Part shown: positions 1-7,160 of the stretch, piece after piece
Position numbering within the stretch: position 1 is the first letter of the stretch
Layout: every line of letters begins with the position of its first letter
Origin: Streptomyces sp. E2N166
GTDB lineage: Bacteria > Actinomycetota > Actinomycetes > Streptomycetales > Streptomycetaceae
Direction of reading: 5' to 3'
DNA: 39,927 nt
NCBI RefSeq assembly: GCF_003671715.1
Contig: NZ_RAIF01000031.1
Span: forward strand, 194,234 to 234,160
Position numbers and translations under genes: made by a program
The notes under the pieces: generated by a model
Seen by the model: only the letters and a program-made list of their open reading frames with translations
The model's database searches: none
What the model was told of the DNA's origin: nothing

Positions 1-131
1 TCTATGTGCACCGGCGCGCGCCCCGCGCCGTCGGCGCTCGTGCCCTGCACGGTGCAGCCGCCCGCCGCCAGCGCGGCCCCCAGGGCGACGGCGACCGCCC
101 TCCCCATGCTCCCCGTGCCCGTCATACGCAT
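1..131 (-). CDS. Putative secreted lipoprotein (N-terminal part only, runs off window)
   Basis: Only the first 43 or so codons are inside the window; the gene continues to the left. Reading leftward from ATG at 131-129 (a second in-frame ATG is at 125-123), the protein begins MRMTGTGSMGRAVAVALGAA and continues LAAGGCTVQGTSADG. A short basic N-terminus, an Ala/Leu/Val-rich hydrophobic stretch and the lipobox-like AGGC predict a signal peptidase II substrate anchored outside the membrane. The residues after the cysteine are low-complexity linker, so function cannot be read here. The 251 bp between this start and the mutase start at 383 contains the divergent promoters; I see no gene in it. Confidence 0.6.
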   Translation of the reverse strand, partial: MRMTGTGSMGRAVAVALGAALAAGGCTVQGTSADGAGRAPVHI

Positions 132-382
132 CACGGCCCCCCGCCGTCTCACCGTCCCGCACGGACGTCCCCTGAGATGTTCCCCGCGGATGACGCGGAA
201 TGAACGGCACGGCATCGTTGTGACCGGGACCGCACCGAGGCTGTGAGCAAGGTCCCAGCGTGCGCCCCTGCACCGGGTGGCGCGCACGCCGATACAGTCC
301 GTCGAAGGTCGGTCTGTACTGGCGAGTATCTGACGGGTAGTTCGAGCAGTTCGAACATGTGCTCAGCGGGAGGCAACACACC

Positions 383-1963
383 ATGGCGCGCGAGTCTGAG
401 TCCGGACTGCCCATCGAACCGGTCTACGGGCCCGACACCCAGGCGGACTGGGACCCGGCCGAGAAGCTCGGCGAGCCCGGGAAGTACCCCTTCACCCGAG
501 GCGTGTACCCGTCGATGTACACCGGCCGGCCGTGGACGATGCGCCAGTACGCCGGTTTCGGCACGGCGACGGAGTCCAACGCCCGCTACAAGCAGCTGAT
601 CGCCAACGGCACGATGGGCCTGTCGGTCGCCTTCGACCTGCCCACCCAGATGGGCCACGACTCCGACGCGCCGATCGCGAGCGGTGAGGTCGGCAAGGTC
701 GGCGTGGCGATCGACTCGATCGACGACATGCGGGTGCTGTTCGGCGGGATTCCGCTGGACAAGGTCTCGACGTCGATGACCATCAACGCCCCCGCCTCCC
801 TGCTGCTCCTGCTCTACCAACTCGTCGCCGAGGAGCAGGGCGTAGGCGCCGACCAGCTCACCGGCACGATCCAGAACGACGTGCTGAAGGAGTACATCGC
901 GCGCGGGACGTACATCTTCCCGCCCAAGCCGTCGCTGCGGCTGATCGCGGACATCTTCAAGTACTGCAAGGCCGAGATCCCGAAGTGGAACACCATCTCG
1001 ATCTCCGGCTACCACATGGCCGAGGCCGGGGCCTCGCCCGCGCAGGAGATCGCGTTCACCCTCGCGGACGGCATCGAGTACGTGCGTACGGCGGTCGCGG
1101 CCGGCATGGACGTCGACGACTTCGCCCCGCGACTCTCCTTCTTCTTCGTGGCCCGTACGACGATCCTGGAGGAGGTCGCCAAGTTCCGGGCGGCCCGCCG
1201 GATCTGGGCGCGGGTGATGCGCGAGGAGTTCGGCGCCAAGAACCCCAAGTCCCTGATGCTCCGCTTCCACACGCAGACCGCAGGCGTGCAGCTGACCGCC
1301 CAGCAGCCCGAGGTCAACCTCGTCCGCGTCGCCGTACAGGGCCTGGGCGCCGTCCTCGGCGGCACGCAGTCCCTGCACACCAACTCCTTCGACGAGGCCA
1401 TCGCGCTGCCGACCGACAAGTCCGCGCGCCTGGCCCTGCGCACGCAGCAGGTCCTCGCCTACGAGACGGACGTGACGGCGACCGTCGACCCCTTCGCCGG
1501 CTCCTACGTCGTCGAGAAGATGACCGACGACGTCGAGACGGCGGCCCTGGAGCTGATGCGGAAGGTCGAGGACCTCGGCGGCGCGGTCAACGCCATCGAG
1601 CACGGCTTCCAGAAGAGCGAGATCGAGCGCTCGGCCTACCGCATCGCCCAGGAGACCGACTCGGGCGAGCGGGTCGTGGTCGGCGTCAACCGTTTCCAGC
1701 TCGACGAGGAGGAGCCGTACGAGCCCCTCCGCGTCGACCCGGCCATCGAGGCCCAGCAGGCCGCGCGCCTCGCGAGGCTGCGCGCGGAGCGCGACCAGCA
1801 GGCGGTGGACACGGCACTGGCGGCCCTGAAGAAGGCGGCCGAGGGCGAGGACAACGTCCTGTACCCGATGAAGGACGCCCTTCGGGCCCGGGCGACGGTG
1901 GGCGAGGTGTGCAACGCGCTGCGGGAGGTCTGGGGGACGTACGTGCCCTCGGATGCCTTCTGA
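383..1963 (+). CDS. Methylmalonyl-CoA mutase-type catalytic subunit lacking the B12-binding domain
   Basis: A 526-residue acyl-CoA carbon-skeleton mutase of the adenosylcobalamin-dependent TIM-barrel family. I chose ATG 383 because GGGAGG at 368-373 lies 9 bases upstream; an ATG at 359 has no ribosome site. Family landmarks are [13 protein letters not shown] (about 48-60), GTIQND (161-166), SGYHM (208-212), APRLSFFF (248-255) and QSLHTNS. By alignment from memory, Tyr56 and Arg174 match the Tyr89/Arg207 pair that binds the carboxylate in methylmalonyl-CoA mutase; isobutyryl-CoA mutase has Phe/Gln there. The protein ends where the barrel ends, and no DxHxxG cobalamin motif follows. It must therefore work with a separate small subunit, which is not encoded in this window. 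The exact substrate (methylmalonyl-, ethylmalonyl- or another acyl-CoA) is open. Confidence 0.9.
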   Translation: MARESESGLPIEPVYGPDTQADWDPAEKLGEPGKYPFTRGVYPSMYTGRPWTMRQYAGFGTATESNARYKQLIANGTMGLSVAFDLPTQMGHDSDAPIASGEVGKVGVAIDSIDDMRVLFGGIPLDKVSTSMTINAPASLLLLLYQLVAEEQGVGADQLTGTIQNDVLKEYIARGTYIFPPKPSLRLIADIFKYCKAEIPKWNTISISGYHMAEAGASPAQEIAFTLADGIEYVRTAVAAGMDVDDFAPRLSFFFVARTTILEEVAKFRAARRIWARVMREEFGAKNPKSLMLRFHTQTAGVQLTAQQPEVNLVRVAVQGLGAVLGGTQSLHTNSFDEAIALPTDKSARLALRTQQVLAYETDVTATVDPFAGSYVVEKMTDDVETAALELMRKVEDLGGAVNAIEHGFQKSEIERSAYRIAQETDSGERVVVGVNRFQLDEEEPYEPLRVDPAIEAQQAARLARLRAERDQQAVDTALAALKKAAEGEDNVLYPMKDALRARATVGEVCNALREVWGTYVPSDAF

Positions 1964-2209
1964 GCCAACTGGTCTCAGGACACGGTCAGCAAGGTCGGCG
2001 TCTACGCTCACGCCGGCATTCCCGTGTACCTCGTCGTGGACCGCCACCACGACGAGGTCCTTCTCTGCGCCAAGCCGGCCCACGGCAAGTACCCCGACCC
2101 CGTCCGTCCGTCCGTCCGTCACAAGCGTGGCGAAAGCTTCCCCATCCCTGAATCCGCCGGCGTCCGTCTGGACCTCTCCGTCGGCAGCCTCCTCGACGGC
2201 GAGGACTGA
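1964..2209 (+). pseudogene. C-terminal remnant of a Uma2-family (PD-(D/E)XK-like) protein
   Basis: The frame directly after the mutase stop codon reads VSKVGVYAHAGIPVYLVVDR, then a tail ending LDLSVGSLLDGED and TGA at 2207-2209. This matches the C-terminal part of the intact Uma2 protein at 30787-31371, whose equivalent is VSKPAAYATAGIPLYLLVDR. The N-terminal half with the nuclease-fold core is absent, and no start codon with a ribosome site exists; the GTG at 2024 is internal to the homologous block. I call it a decayed gene left behind after a deletion that joined it to the mutase gene. The stretch also holds a short CCGT tetranucleotide run at about 2099-2120. Confidence 0.75.
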
Positions 2210-2227
2210 CGAAGTCGGCTCGGGCCG

Positions 2228-3649
2228 TCAGCCGGGCAGCCCGAACCGTTCCAGGTACCCGCCGAGGCCGTCCGGCGTGTCCCCGGCCCACCCCACATAC
2301 CCGTCCGGCCGCACCAGGAACACCCCCGCCCCGTACGCACCCTGGGCCGTCCCGCGCACCACCCGCACCGCCGCCCCCACGGCCCCGTCGGGAACGTCGA
2401 CGCCCAGCGCCACCAGCGTCCAGTGCGGCCCCCGGAAGGCGTCGAAGAGCCGTACGCCGCCCACCGTGCCGTCCGGCGCCCGGTCCCCGGCCCGCACCGC
2501 ACCCTCCGCGACCGCCGCCCGGGTCTCCGCAGTCAGGGACGAGTCCCGGTACCCCAGCCCCAGCTGCCGCGTCGCCCCACCGCGCCGCACCTCGCCCCGG
2601 TGGACGCCGGTCGACAGGCCGAGCACCCCGACGGCGATGGGGCGCCGCTCCTCCTCGTAGCTGTCCAGGAGCGTGGCCGGAGCCCCGCCCGTCAGCACCG
2701 CGCTCAGCTTCCAGCCCAGGTTGTAGGCGTCCTGGACGCTCGTGTTCAGGCCCTGGCCGCCCGCAGGCGAGTGCACGTGCGCGGCGTCCCCGGCGAGGAA
2801 GACCCGGCCCGCGCGGAAACGGTCGGCCAGGGCCGCGCGCGGCCGGAAGTCCGAGGCCCAGCGCACCTCGGTCACGTCCTCGGGGGCGAGGTGCGAGCGC
2901 TCCGCGACGACCTTGCGGATGCCGTCCGGGGTGAGGTCCACCGCCGTGCCCTCGGGGAACTGGGCGACCACCTGGAAGTCCTCGGTGCCGGCCAGCGGGC
3001 AGACGGCGAGGAAGGCGGGGCTGCCGTCGGCGGGCGGGAAGACGTGCCAGTGGTCGCGGTCCAGGCCGGTGATCCGGACGTCCGCGACCAGCATCGGGCT
3101 CGGGTCGACGGTCTCGCCGGTCATGCCGACGCCCAGCGCGCGGCGCACCGCCGACCGGCCGCCGTCGGCCGCGACCAGGTAGCGGGCGCGCAGGGTGCTG
3201 CCGGAGGTGAGGTACGCGGTCACGCCGTCCGCGTCCTGGGTGACGACGGTGACCTCCCGGCCGAAGGCGACCGAGCCGCCCAGCTCCTCCAGCCGGGCCA
3301 GCAGGATCTCCTGCGTGCGCCACTGCGGCACCATCCACGGCTCGTTGTACGGCGAGTCCTCGCTCGCTTCCGCCGGGTCGGACATCGGGTGCTCGCCGAG
3401 CCGCTCACCGTTCTGCCAGACCATGCCGACCGGGTAGCCCCCGCCCGCCGCGCGGATCGCGCCGAGGACGCCGAGGTCGTCGAAGACCTCCATTGTGCGG
3501 GGCTGGATGCCCTTGCCCCGCGAGCCGGGGAACAGCCCCTCGGCGCGCTCCACGACCAGCGCGTCCACCCCGCGCCGGGCCAGGTCGGCGCCGAGAGCGA
3601 GACCGGTGGGGCCCGCGCCGACGACCAGAACGTCCGTATCCGTTCCCAT
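2228..3649 (-). CDS. FAD-dependent aromatic hydroxylase/monooxygenase (PheA/TfdB family)
   Basis: 473 residues. The N-terminal dinucleotide-binding motif GAGPTG is at 11-16. The second FAD motif, GDAAHVHSPAGGQGLN, is near residue 284 and is followed by the usual NLGWKL helix. The C-terminal third, with VRLFDAFRGPHWTLVALG, is the thioredoxin-like domain of phenol-hydroxylase-type monooxygenases. Such enzymes use NAD(P)H and O2 to hydroxylate aromatic or polyketide substrates. The gene is divergent from a TetR-family repressor at 3722, and both start regions carry the same palindrome. The pair is therefore probably an inducible detoxification or catabolic switch triggered by the enzyme's own substrate. 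The substrate is unknown. Tetracycline-type drugs are one possibility because the repressor resembles TetR itself, but this is speculation. Confidence 0.9.
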   Translation of the reverse strand: MGTDTDVLVVGAGPTGLALGADLARRGVDALVVERAEGLFPGSRGKGIQPRTMEVFDDLGVLGAIRAAGGGYPVGMVWQNGERLGEHPMSDPAEASEDSPYNEPWMVPQWRTQEILLARLEELGGSVAFGREVTVVTQDADGVTAYLTSGSTLRARYLVAADGGRSAVRRALGVGMTGETVDPSPMLVADVRITGLDRDHWHVFPPADGSPAFLAVCPLAGTEDFQVVAQFPEGTAVDLTPDGIRKVVAERSHLAPEDVTEVRWASDFRPRAALADRFRAGRVFLAGDAAHVHSPAGGQGLNTSVQDAYNLGWKLSAVLTGGAPATLLDSYEEERRPIAVGVLGLSTGVHRGEVRRGGATRQLGLGYRDSSLTAETRAAVAEGAVRAGDRAPDGTVGGVRLFDAFRGPHWTLVALGVDVPDGAVGAAVRVVRGTAQGAYGAGVFLVRPDGYVGWAGDTPDGLGGYLERFGLPG

Positions 3650-3659
3650 GACCGCTCTC

Positions 3660-3712
3660 CTTAACGTTGTTAAGTGCCACCTGGGTCCGAGAATGGACTT
3701 AACGCCGTTAAG
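3660..3712. promoter_or_regulatory. Paired TetR-type operators between the monooxygenase and its repressor
   Basis: Two 15-bp palindromes of the form CTTAACNNNGTTAAG lie at 3660-3674 (centre GTT) and 3698-3712 (centre GCC), 38 bp centre to centre. The first is 10 bp upstream of the monooxygenase start at 3649. The second overlaps TAAGCT (3709-3714), a likely -10 for the repressor gene. This is the expected layout for a repressor that controls both itself and its divergent target. Confidence 0.85.
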
Positions 3713-3721
3713 CTGTCAAGC

Positions 3722-4372
3722 GTGGGTACGGAACGACGCACACCCCTCGACCGCCGACGGGTCGCGGACACGGCGCTGAAACTGCTGAACGAGGTCGGTC
3801 TGGACGGCCTGACCCTGCGCACCATCGCCAGGGAGCTGGACGTCAAGGCGCCGGCTCTGTACTGGCACTTCAAGGACAAGCAGGCCCTGCTCGACGAGAT
3901 GGCCACCGAGATGTACCGGCGGATGATCGCCGGGAGCTCCCTCGACCCGGCGGACACCTGGCGGGAGCGGCTGCTCAAGGCCAACCGCGGCCTGCGGGTC
4001 GCCCTGCTCGGCTACCGCGACGGCGCCAAGGTGTTCAGTGGCTCCCGCTTCACCGGCGCGGAGCACGCCGGGCAGATGGAGGAGAACCTGCGCCTGTTCA
4101 CCGGCGTCGGCCTCACCCTGGCGCAGGCGGTGCGGGCGACCACGACGGCGTACCTCTTCACCCTCGGCTTCGTCACCGAGGAACAGGGCGTGCAGCCCCT
4201 GCCCGGCGAGCGCAGGGAGGGCTACGACATGGACGAACGCGCCCGCCTGATGGCCGGTTTCCCCCTGACGGCCGCGGCGGGCGCGGAGATCTTCACGGAC
4301 TACGAGCGGCACTTCGAGGAGGGGCTGGCGCTGGTGATCGCGGGGATCGGGGCGGCCTACCGCCTCGACTGA
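3722..4372 (+). CDS. TetR-family transcriptional repressor (TetR_C_1-like)
   Basis: 216 residues from GTG 3722. I prefer this to a GTG at 3674 because the latter would lie inside the first operator and add an unrelated leader. The N-terminal DNA-binding domain includes LNEVGLDGLTLRTIARELDV and APALYWHFKDKQALLDEMA, strongly reminiscent of the tetracycline repressor itself. The rest is the all-helical ligand-binding and dimerisation domain. There is no ribosome site. TAAGCT ends exactly 7 bases before the GTG, so the transcript may be leaderless, with the operator sitting on the -10. It is divergent from the flavin monooxygenase and overlaps the end of the methyltransferase gene tail-to-tail by 16 bp. 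Confidence 0.9.
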   Translation: MGTERRTPLDRRRVADTALKLLNEVGLDGLTLRTIARELDVKAPALYWHFKDKQALLDEMATEMYRRMIAGSSLDPADTWRERLLKANRGLRVALLGYRDGAKVFSGSRFTGAEHAGQMEENLRLFTGVGLTLAQAVRATTTAYLFTLGFVTEEQGVQPLPGERREGYDMDERARLMAGFPLTAAAGAEIFTDYERHFEEGLALVIAGIGAAYRLD

Positions 4373-5346
4373 GCCGCGCCGGACGCCTTCGCCCGCTGCG
4401 CCGCCCGGTACCCGCGCACCGCACGGGTGACGACCGGCGGCAGCAGGTCCAGGGCGAGACGGCGGGCGCGGTCACGCGGAGCCGGCGGCCGTGTCGTACA
4501 CGCCGCGCCGCCCGCCGGACGCGGCTGCTGCGGCGGCCCCGGCACCGGCCCGGCATCAGGGCGCGGTGCCGCCGCGGGCGCCGGGTGCCGCGAGGAGGGC
4601 AGCGAGGGAGGCCGCATCCGCTTGCCCTTGGCGCGGGCCCGGACCAGCCGGTGCCCGGCCGCCTGCTCCACGGTCACGGCGACGTCGTCGCGCCCGCGCA
4701 GGGCGGCGAGCAGCTCCTCCTGGACCGGCTCGGGGTCGCCCCAGGTGCCGTACAGCTTCTGGCTGCTCAGGCAGACGGGCCGCAGCCCGCGGTTGAGCAC
4801 GGCCTCCCAGGAGGCCACGGCCACCCCGGGGGTGTGCTCGCTGCGGAAGTCGTCGAGGACGACGATGCCGTCCGGCAGCAGCAGGTCCCGGGCCGCACCG
4901 ATGTCGCCCTGGACGTGCTCGTACAGGTGCGAGGCGTCGATGTGGGCGAAGCGGCAGCTGCCGGGCGCGACCGCGTCGGTGACCGCGGAGCTGGGTGCCT
5001 GGATGATCGCCGGCAATGTCTCGTGGAAGGAGAGGTAGTTCCGCTCGAAGGCCTGCCGGGTGAGCGTGGAGTACGATTTGGCCGCCTCCGCCCGGTTGGC
5101 CGCGTCCGGCGGCTCGGTCTCGAACAGGTCGCAGACGGTGAGCGTCTCGCCGTCCCGCAGATGGTGCCCCAGCAGGATCGCGCTCTTGCCCAGGTAGGCG
5201 CCCAGTTCGAGCAGATCGCCGTCGGTGCCCCGCCGCTCCTGCCGCTCCAGGAACCAGGAGAACAGCACCTGGTCGAGCGGCCAGAACCAGCCGGGGACGT
5301 CGTTCAGCTCACCGGGGTACTCGTGCGTCTCTTGCGCAGTGGCCAT
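4357..5346 (-). CDS. Class I SAM-dependent methyltransferase (Methyltransf_24 type) with basic C-terminal tail
   Basis: 329 residues from ATG 5346; an upstream in-frame extension to 5457 looks non-coding. SAM-binding motif I is LELGAYLGKS (46-55). HIDASHLYEHV (135-145) and GIVVLDDF (160-167) are typical of glycan and sugar O-methyltransferases of the Methyltransf_24 kind. Residues about 245-295 are a Pro/Ala/Arg linker. The last 35 residues form a basic amphipathic segment (RRLALDLLPPVVTRAVRGYR) resembling the tails of the transferases in the neighbouring polymer locus. I infer a role in methylating the wall polymer. The RNA before the start can fold GAGGGG with CCCCTC and hide the only Shine-Dalgarno-like sequence. 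Confidence 0.8.
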   Translation of the reverse strand: MATAQETHEYPGELNDVPGWFWPLDQVLFSWFLERQERRGTDGDLLELGAYLGKSAILLGHHLRDGETLTVCDLFETEPPDAANRAEAAKSYSTLTRQAFERNYLSFHETLPAIIQAPSSAVTDAVAPGSCRFAHIDASHLYEHVQGDIGAARDLLLPDGIVVLDDFRSEHTPGVAVASWEAVLNRGLRPVCLSSQKLYGTWGDPEPVQEELLAALRGRDDVAVTVEQAAGHRLVRARAKGKRMRPPSLPSSRHPAPAAAPRPDAGPVPGPPQQPRPAGGAACTTRPPAPRDRARRLALDLLPPVVTRAVRGYRAAQRAKASGAAQSRR

Positions 5347-5365
5347 GAGGGGAGGATGCCCCCTC
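5347..5365 (-). promoter_or_regulatory. Hairpin covering the ribosome site of the methyltransferase gene
   Basis: On the transcribed strand GAGGGG (5365-5360) can pair with CCCCTC (5352-5347), leaving a 7-base loop and ending directly against the ATG at 5346. The purine half is the only plausible ribosome site. Sequestration would lower translation unless the hairpin is opened. No experimental support is visible. Confidence 0.3.
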
Positions 5366-5514
5366 GACGCACGAAAAGGAGTCAGCGCGCACGATATGGT
5401 GGCCGGAAAATCGCACGAATCGCTTAACGTGCCCGGGTCGGCACCGTCCGCAGCCACCCGGGGGGCAACGGCTCCCGCTCCTCGACTTCGACCGTGCCGG
5501 TCGCTCGTCCGCGC

Positions 5515-5733
5515 TCAGGTAGCCCGCAGGTACGCCGAGTGGGCCGCCTTGCCCAGGTACGTCAGGCGGGTGCCGTCCTCCAGGTGGTCGTCCAGGGCCT
5601 CCTTGACGCCGGGCCAGCCGGGGTCGCCGTAGTCGTCCAGGACGACGATCGCATGGGTCAACGACCTCAATCCGTCACGGAGGGTGAACGTGCGGGTACG
5701 TGGAACGCCTGTGGGGTGGGTGGGGCAAGACTA
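5515..5733 (-). pseudogene. C-terminal remnant of a second methyltransferase
   Basis: Reading leftward between a stop at about 5733 and TGA at 5517-5515, the frame gives AIVVLDDYGDPGWPGVKEAL, continuing to GKAAHSAYLRAT. The IVVLDD block matches the intact neighbour's motif GIVVLDDFRSEHTPGV. There is no SAM-binding motif I and no credible start codon. It looks like the tail of a related Methyltransf_24 gene, so the locus once had two such genes or exchanged one for another. The remaining parts of the 637-bp gap hold the acyltransferase promoter (5826-5903) and nothing else I can name. Confidence 0.7.
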
Positions 5734-5825
5734 GGGAGGTGCCCGGCCGGAAGCGGAGTTGTCGAACGGGCCGGGAGAGGAACTTCTGCCGAACGCCGCA
5801 TGGCGGAACGATGGCCGCCCTCTCT

Positions 5826-5903
5826 GTTCACCGGAAGGTCACGCACACGTGGCCGAAGTTCATCCGGGACGGGTTCCCGCGGCTCGCGGCGCTCTCATAG
5901 CCT
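5826..5903 (+). promoter_or_regulatory. Promoter of the acyltransferase gene with PHO-box-like units
   Basis: GTTCACCGGAA (5826-5836) is followed in register by GGTCACGCACA (5837-5847), and a further GTTCATCCGGG lies at 5858-5868. The last matches all 11 positions of the Streptomyces PhoP direct-repeat unit as I know it (G, G/T, TCA, three pyrimidines, purine, G/C, G). A candidate -10, TAGCCT, is at 5898-5903. The third unit is 10, not 11, bases after the second, so the box is imperfect. Confidence 0.45.
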
Positions 5904-5983
5904 GCATCGATCCCCGAGCCCTGCCGGACACCGGCGGGCCCGCGCGTCCTACCCGGGAGTGACCACCCATCGCCGCCGAGCCC

Positions 5984-7075
5984 ATGACCGCCGCCGAGCC
6001 CGTGCGCGAAGCCGTCCCCGCCGACGCGGGGACACCGGCCCCGCGTCCCCGGGGCGAGCACCGGTACGACATCGACCTCGTCCGGGTCCTGGCCTCGATC
6101 GGGGTCATCGTCTGCCACGCGGCGGGCGAACTCATGAAGGCCGTGGGCCGCGACCCCTCCGGAGGCGGACCCGTGTACTGGGTCGCGCTCGCCGGGGACG
6201 CGCTGAGCCGGTGCGCCGTGCCGCTGTTCTTCGCGATCGCCGGCTGGGTCGTGCTGAGCGGGGCGCCGCCCCGGGACGACGGGCAGATCCGCAAGCGGCT
6301 GACCCGCATCGTCGTGCCGATGGCCGTCTGGACCGCCGCCTACCTGGTGTGGGACTGGGCACGGGACGCCAACACCGACCCCACGCGAGAGCTCGCGTGG
6401 GACGCCGTGTTCGGCTCCGTACGGCCCGCCTTCCACCTCTGGTACCTGTACGCCTACGTCCCGGTGATCCTGCTGCTGTCCGTGGCCGTTCTGGTCCGTG
6501 CGGGCAAGCGCCCCTGGGGCGCGGGCGCGGCCCTTCTCGGCCTGGCGCTGGCCCCGACCCTCCTGGGCGACCTCGGGCGGCTGCTCGACGTCCGTGTACC
6601 CCCCTTCGCCTGGCAGTTCGGCGTCTACCAGATCGTGTACGCGGTCGCCGGCGCCGTACTGCTGTCGCTGCCGGGCTCCGCGGTCGCGGGCCGCGGGCGG
6701 CGCCTGCTCTGGCTGGCCGGCGGGCTGTGCGCGTGGGGGGCGGTGGCCGTGTACGAGCACCGGGTGCACTTCCCGAGCCCCTACGCGTCGGTCGTGGTGG
6801 CGCTGTTGGCGGGGGCCCTGCTGATGGCCCTCGGCCGGATCAGGGTGCCCGAGAGGTTCCGCCCGCTGCTGGGCAGGCTCGCCGGGGCCTCCTTCGGCGC
6901 CTACCTGGTCCACCTGCTGTTCCTGGAGGCCGTCGCCCCGCACGTGGTGTCGGCGGACGCGGGCTGGCCGGCCGCCGTGGGCGGGCTCGTGGGACTGACG
7001 GTCGCCACGGTCGTGCTGTCCTTCGCCGCCGCCCTGCTGTGGACGCGGCTGCGGCTGGGCCGCTGGCTGGGCTGA
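5984..7075 (+). CDS. Membrane O-acyltransferase (Acyl_transf_3 family)
   Basis: 363 residues with about ten hydrophobic segments. The N-terminal signature YDIDLVRVLASIGVIVCH contains Arg34 and the conserved His45 of acyltransferase 3 proteins, which move acetyl or other acyl groups onto exported polysaccharides. The first 27 residues are a charged cytoplasmic leader. ATG 5984 is the first usable start in frame (TGA at 5960-5962), but its ribosome site is poor. An 18-bp near-perfect tandem repeat (5969-5986 and 5987-6004) spans it, so each copy ends in a start-like codon. Tail-to-tail with the polysialyltransferase-like gene at 7161. The likely substrate is the wall polymer made by the adjacent genes (inference). 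Confidence 0.85.
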   Translation: MTAAEPVREAVPADAGTPAPRPRGEHRYDIDLVRVLASIGVIVCHAAGELMKAVGRDPSGGGPVYWVALAGDALSRCAVPLFFAIAGWVVLSGAPPRDDGQIRKRLTRIVVPMAVWTAAYLVWDWARDANTDPTRELAWDAVFGSVRPAFHLWYLYAYVPVILLLSVAVLVRAGKRPWGAGAALLGLALAPTLLGDLGRLLDVRVPPFAWQFGVYQIVYAVAGAVLLSLPGSAVAGRGRRLLWLAGGLCAWGAVAVYEHRVHFPSPYASVVVALLAGALLMALGRIRVPERFRPLLGRLAGASFGAYLVHLLFLEAVAPHVVSADAGWPAAVGGLVGLTVATVVLSFAAALLWTRLRLGRWLG

Positions 7076-7096
7076 GCCGGGCGGCGCGTGCGACAC

Positions 7097-7134
7097 CGGA
7101 GCCCCCTTCGGCCACTCGGCGGAAGTGGGCTCCG
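7097..7134. terminator. Bidirectional hairpin terminator between convergent genes
   Basis: CGGAGCCCCCTTC (7097-7109) pairs with GAAGTGGGCTCCG (7122-7134), 12 of 13 pairs, with a 12-base loop. It lies in the 85-bp gap between the tail-to-tail acyltransferase and polysialyltransferase-like genes. There is no U-tract, which is usual in Streptomyces. Confidence 0.7.
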
Positions 7135-7160
7135 TCACGGTCGGGGCCCGGGGCGCCCGG

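Noticed and set aside
149..2122. Long open frame on the minus strand opposite the mutase gene
   Set aside because: It mirrors the high-GC third positions of the mutase; the peptide is Arg/Gly/Leu-rich with no domain, while the plus-strand frame is a full enzyme.
2024..2209. Functional small gene starting at GTG 2024
   Set aside because: Homology to the Uma2 C-terminus begins upstream of this GTG, and there is no ribosome site; it is the tail of a lost gene.
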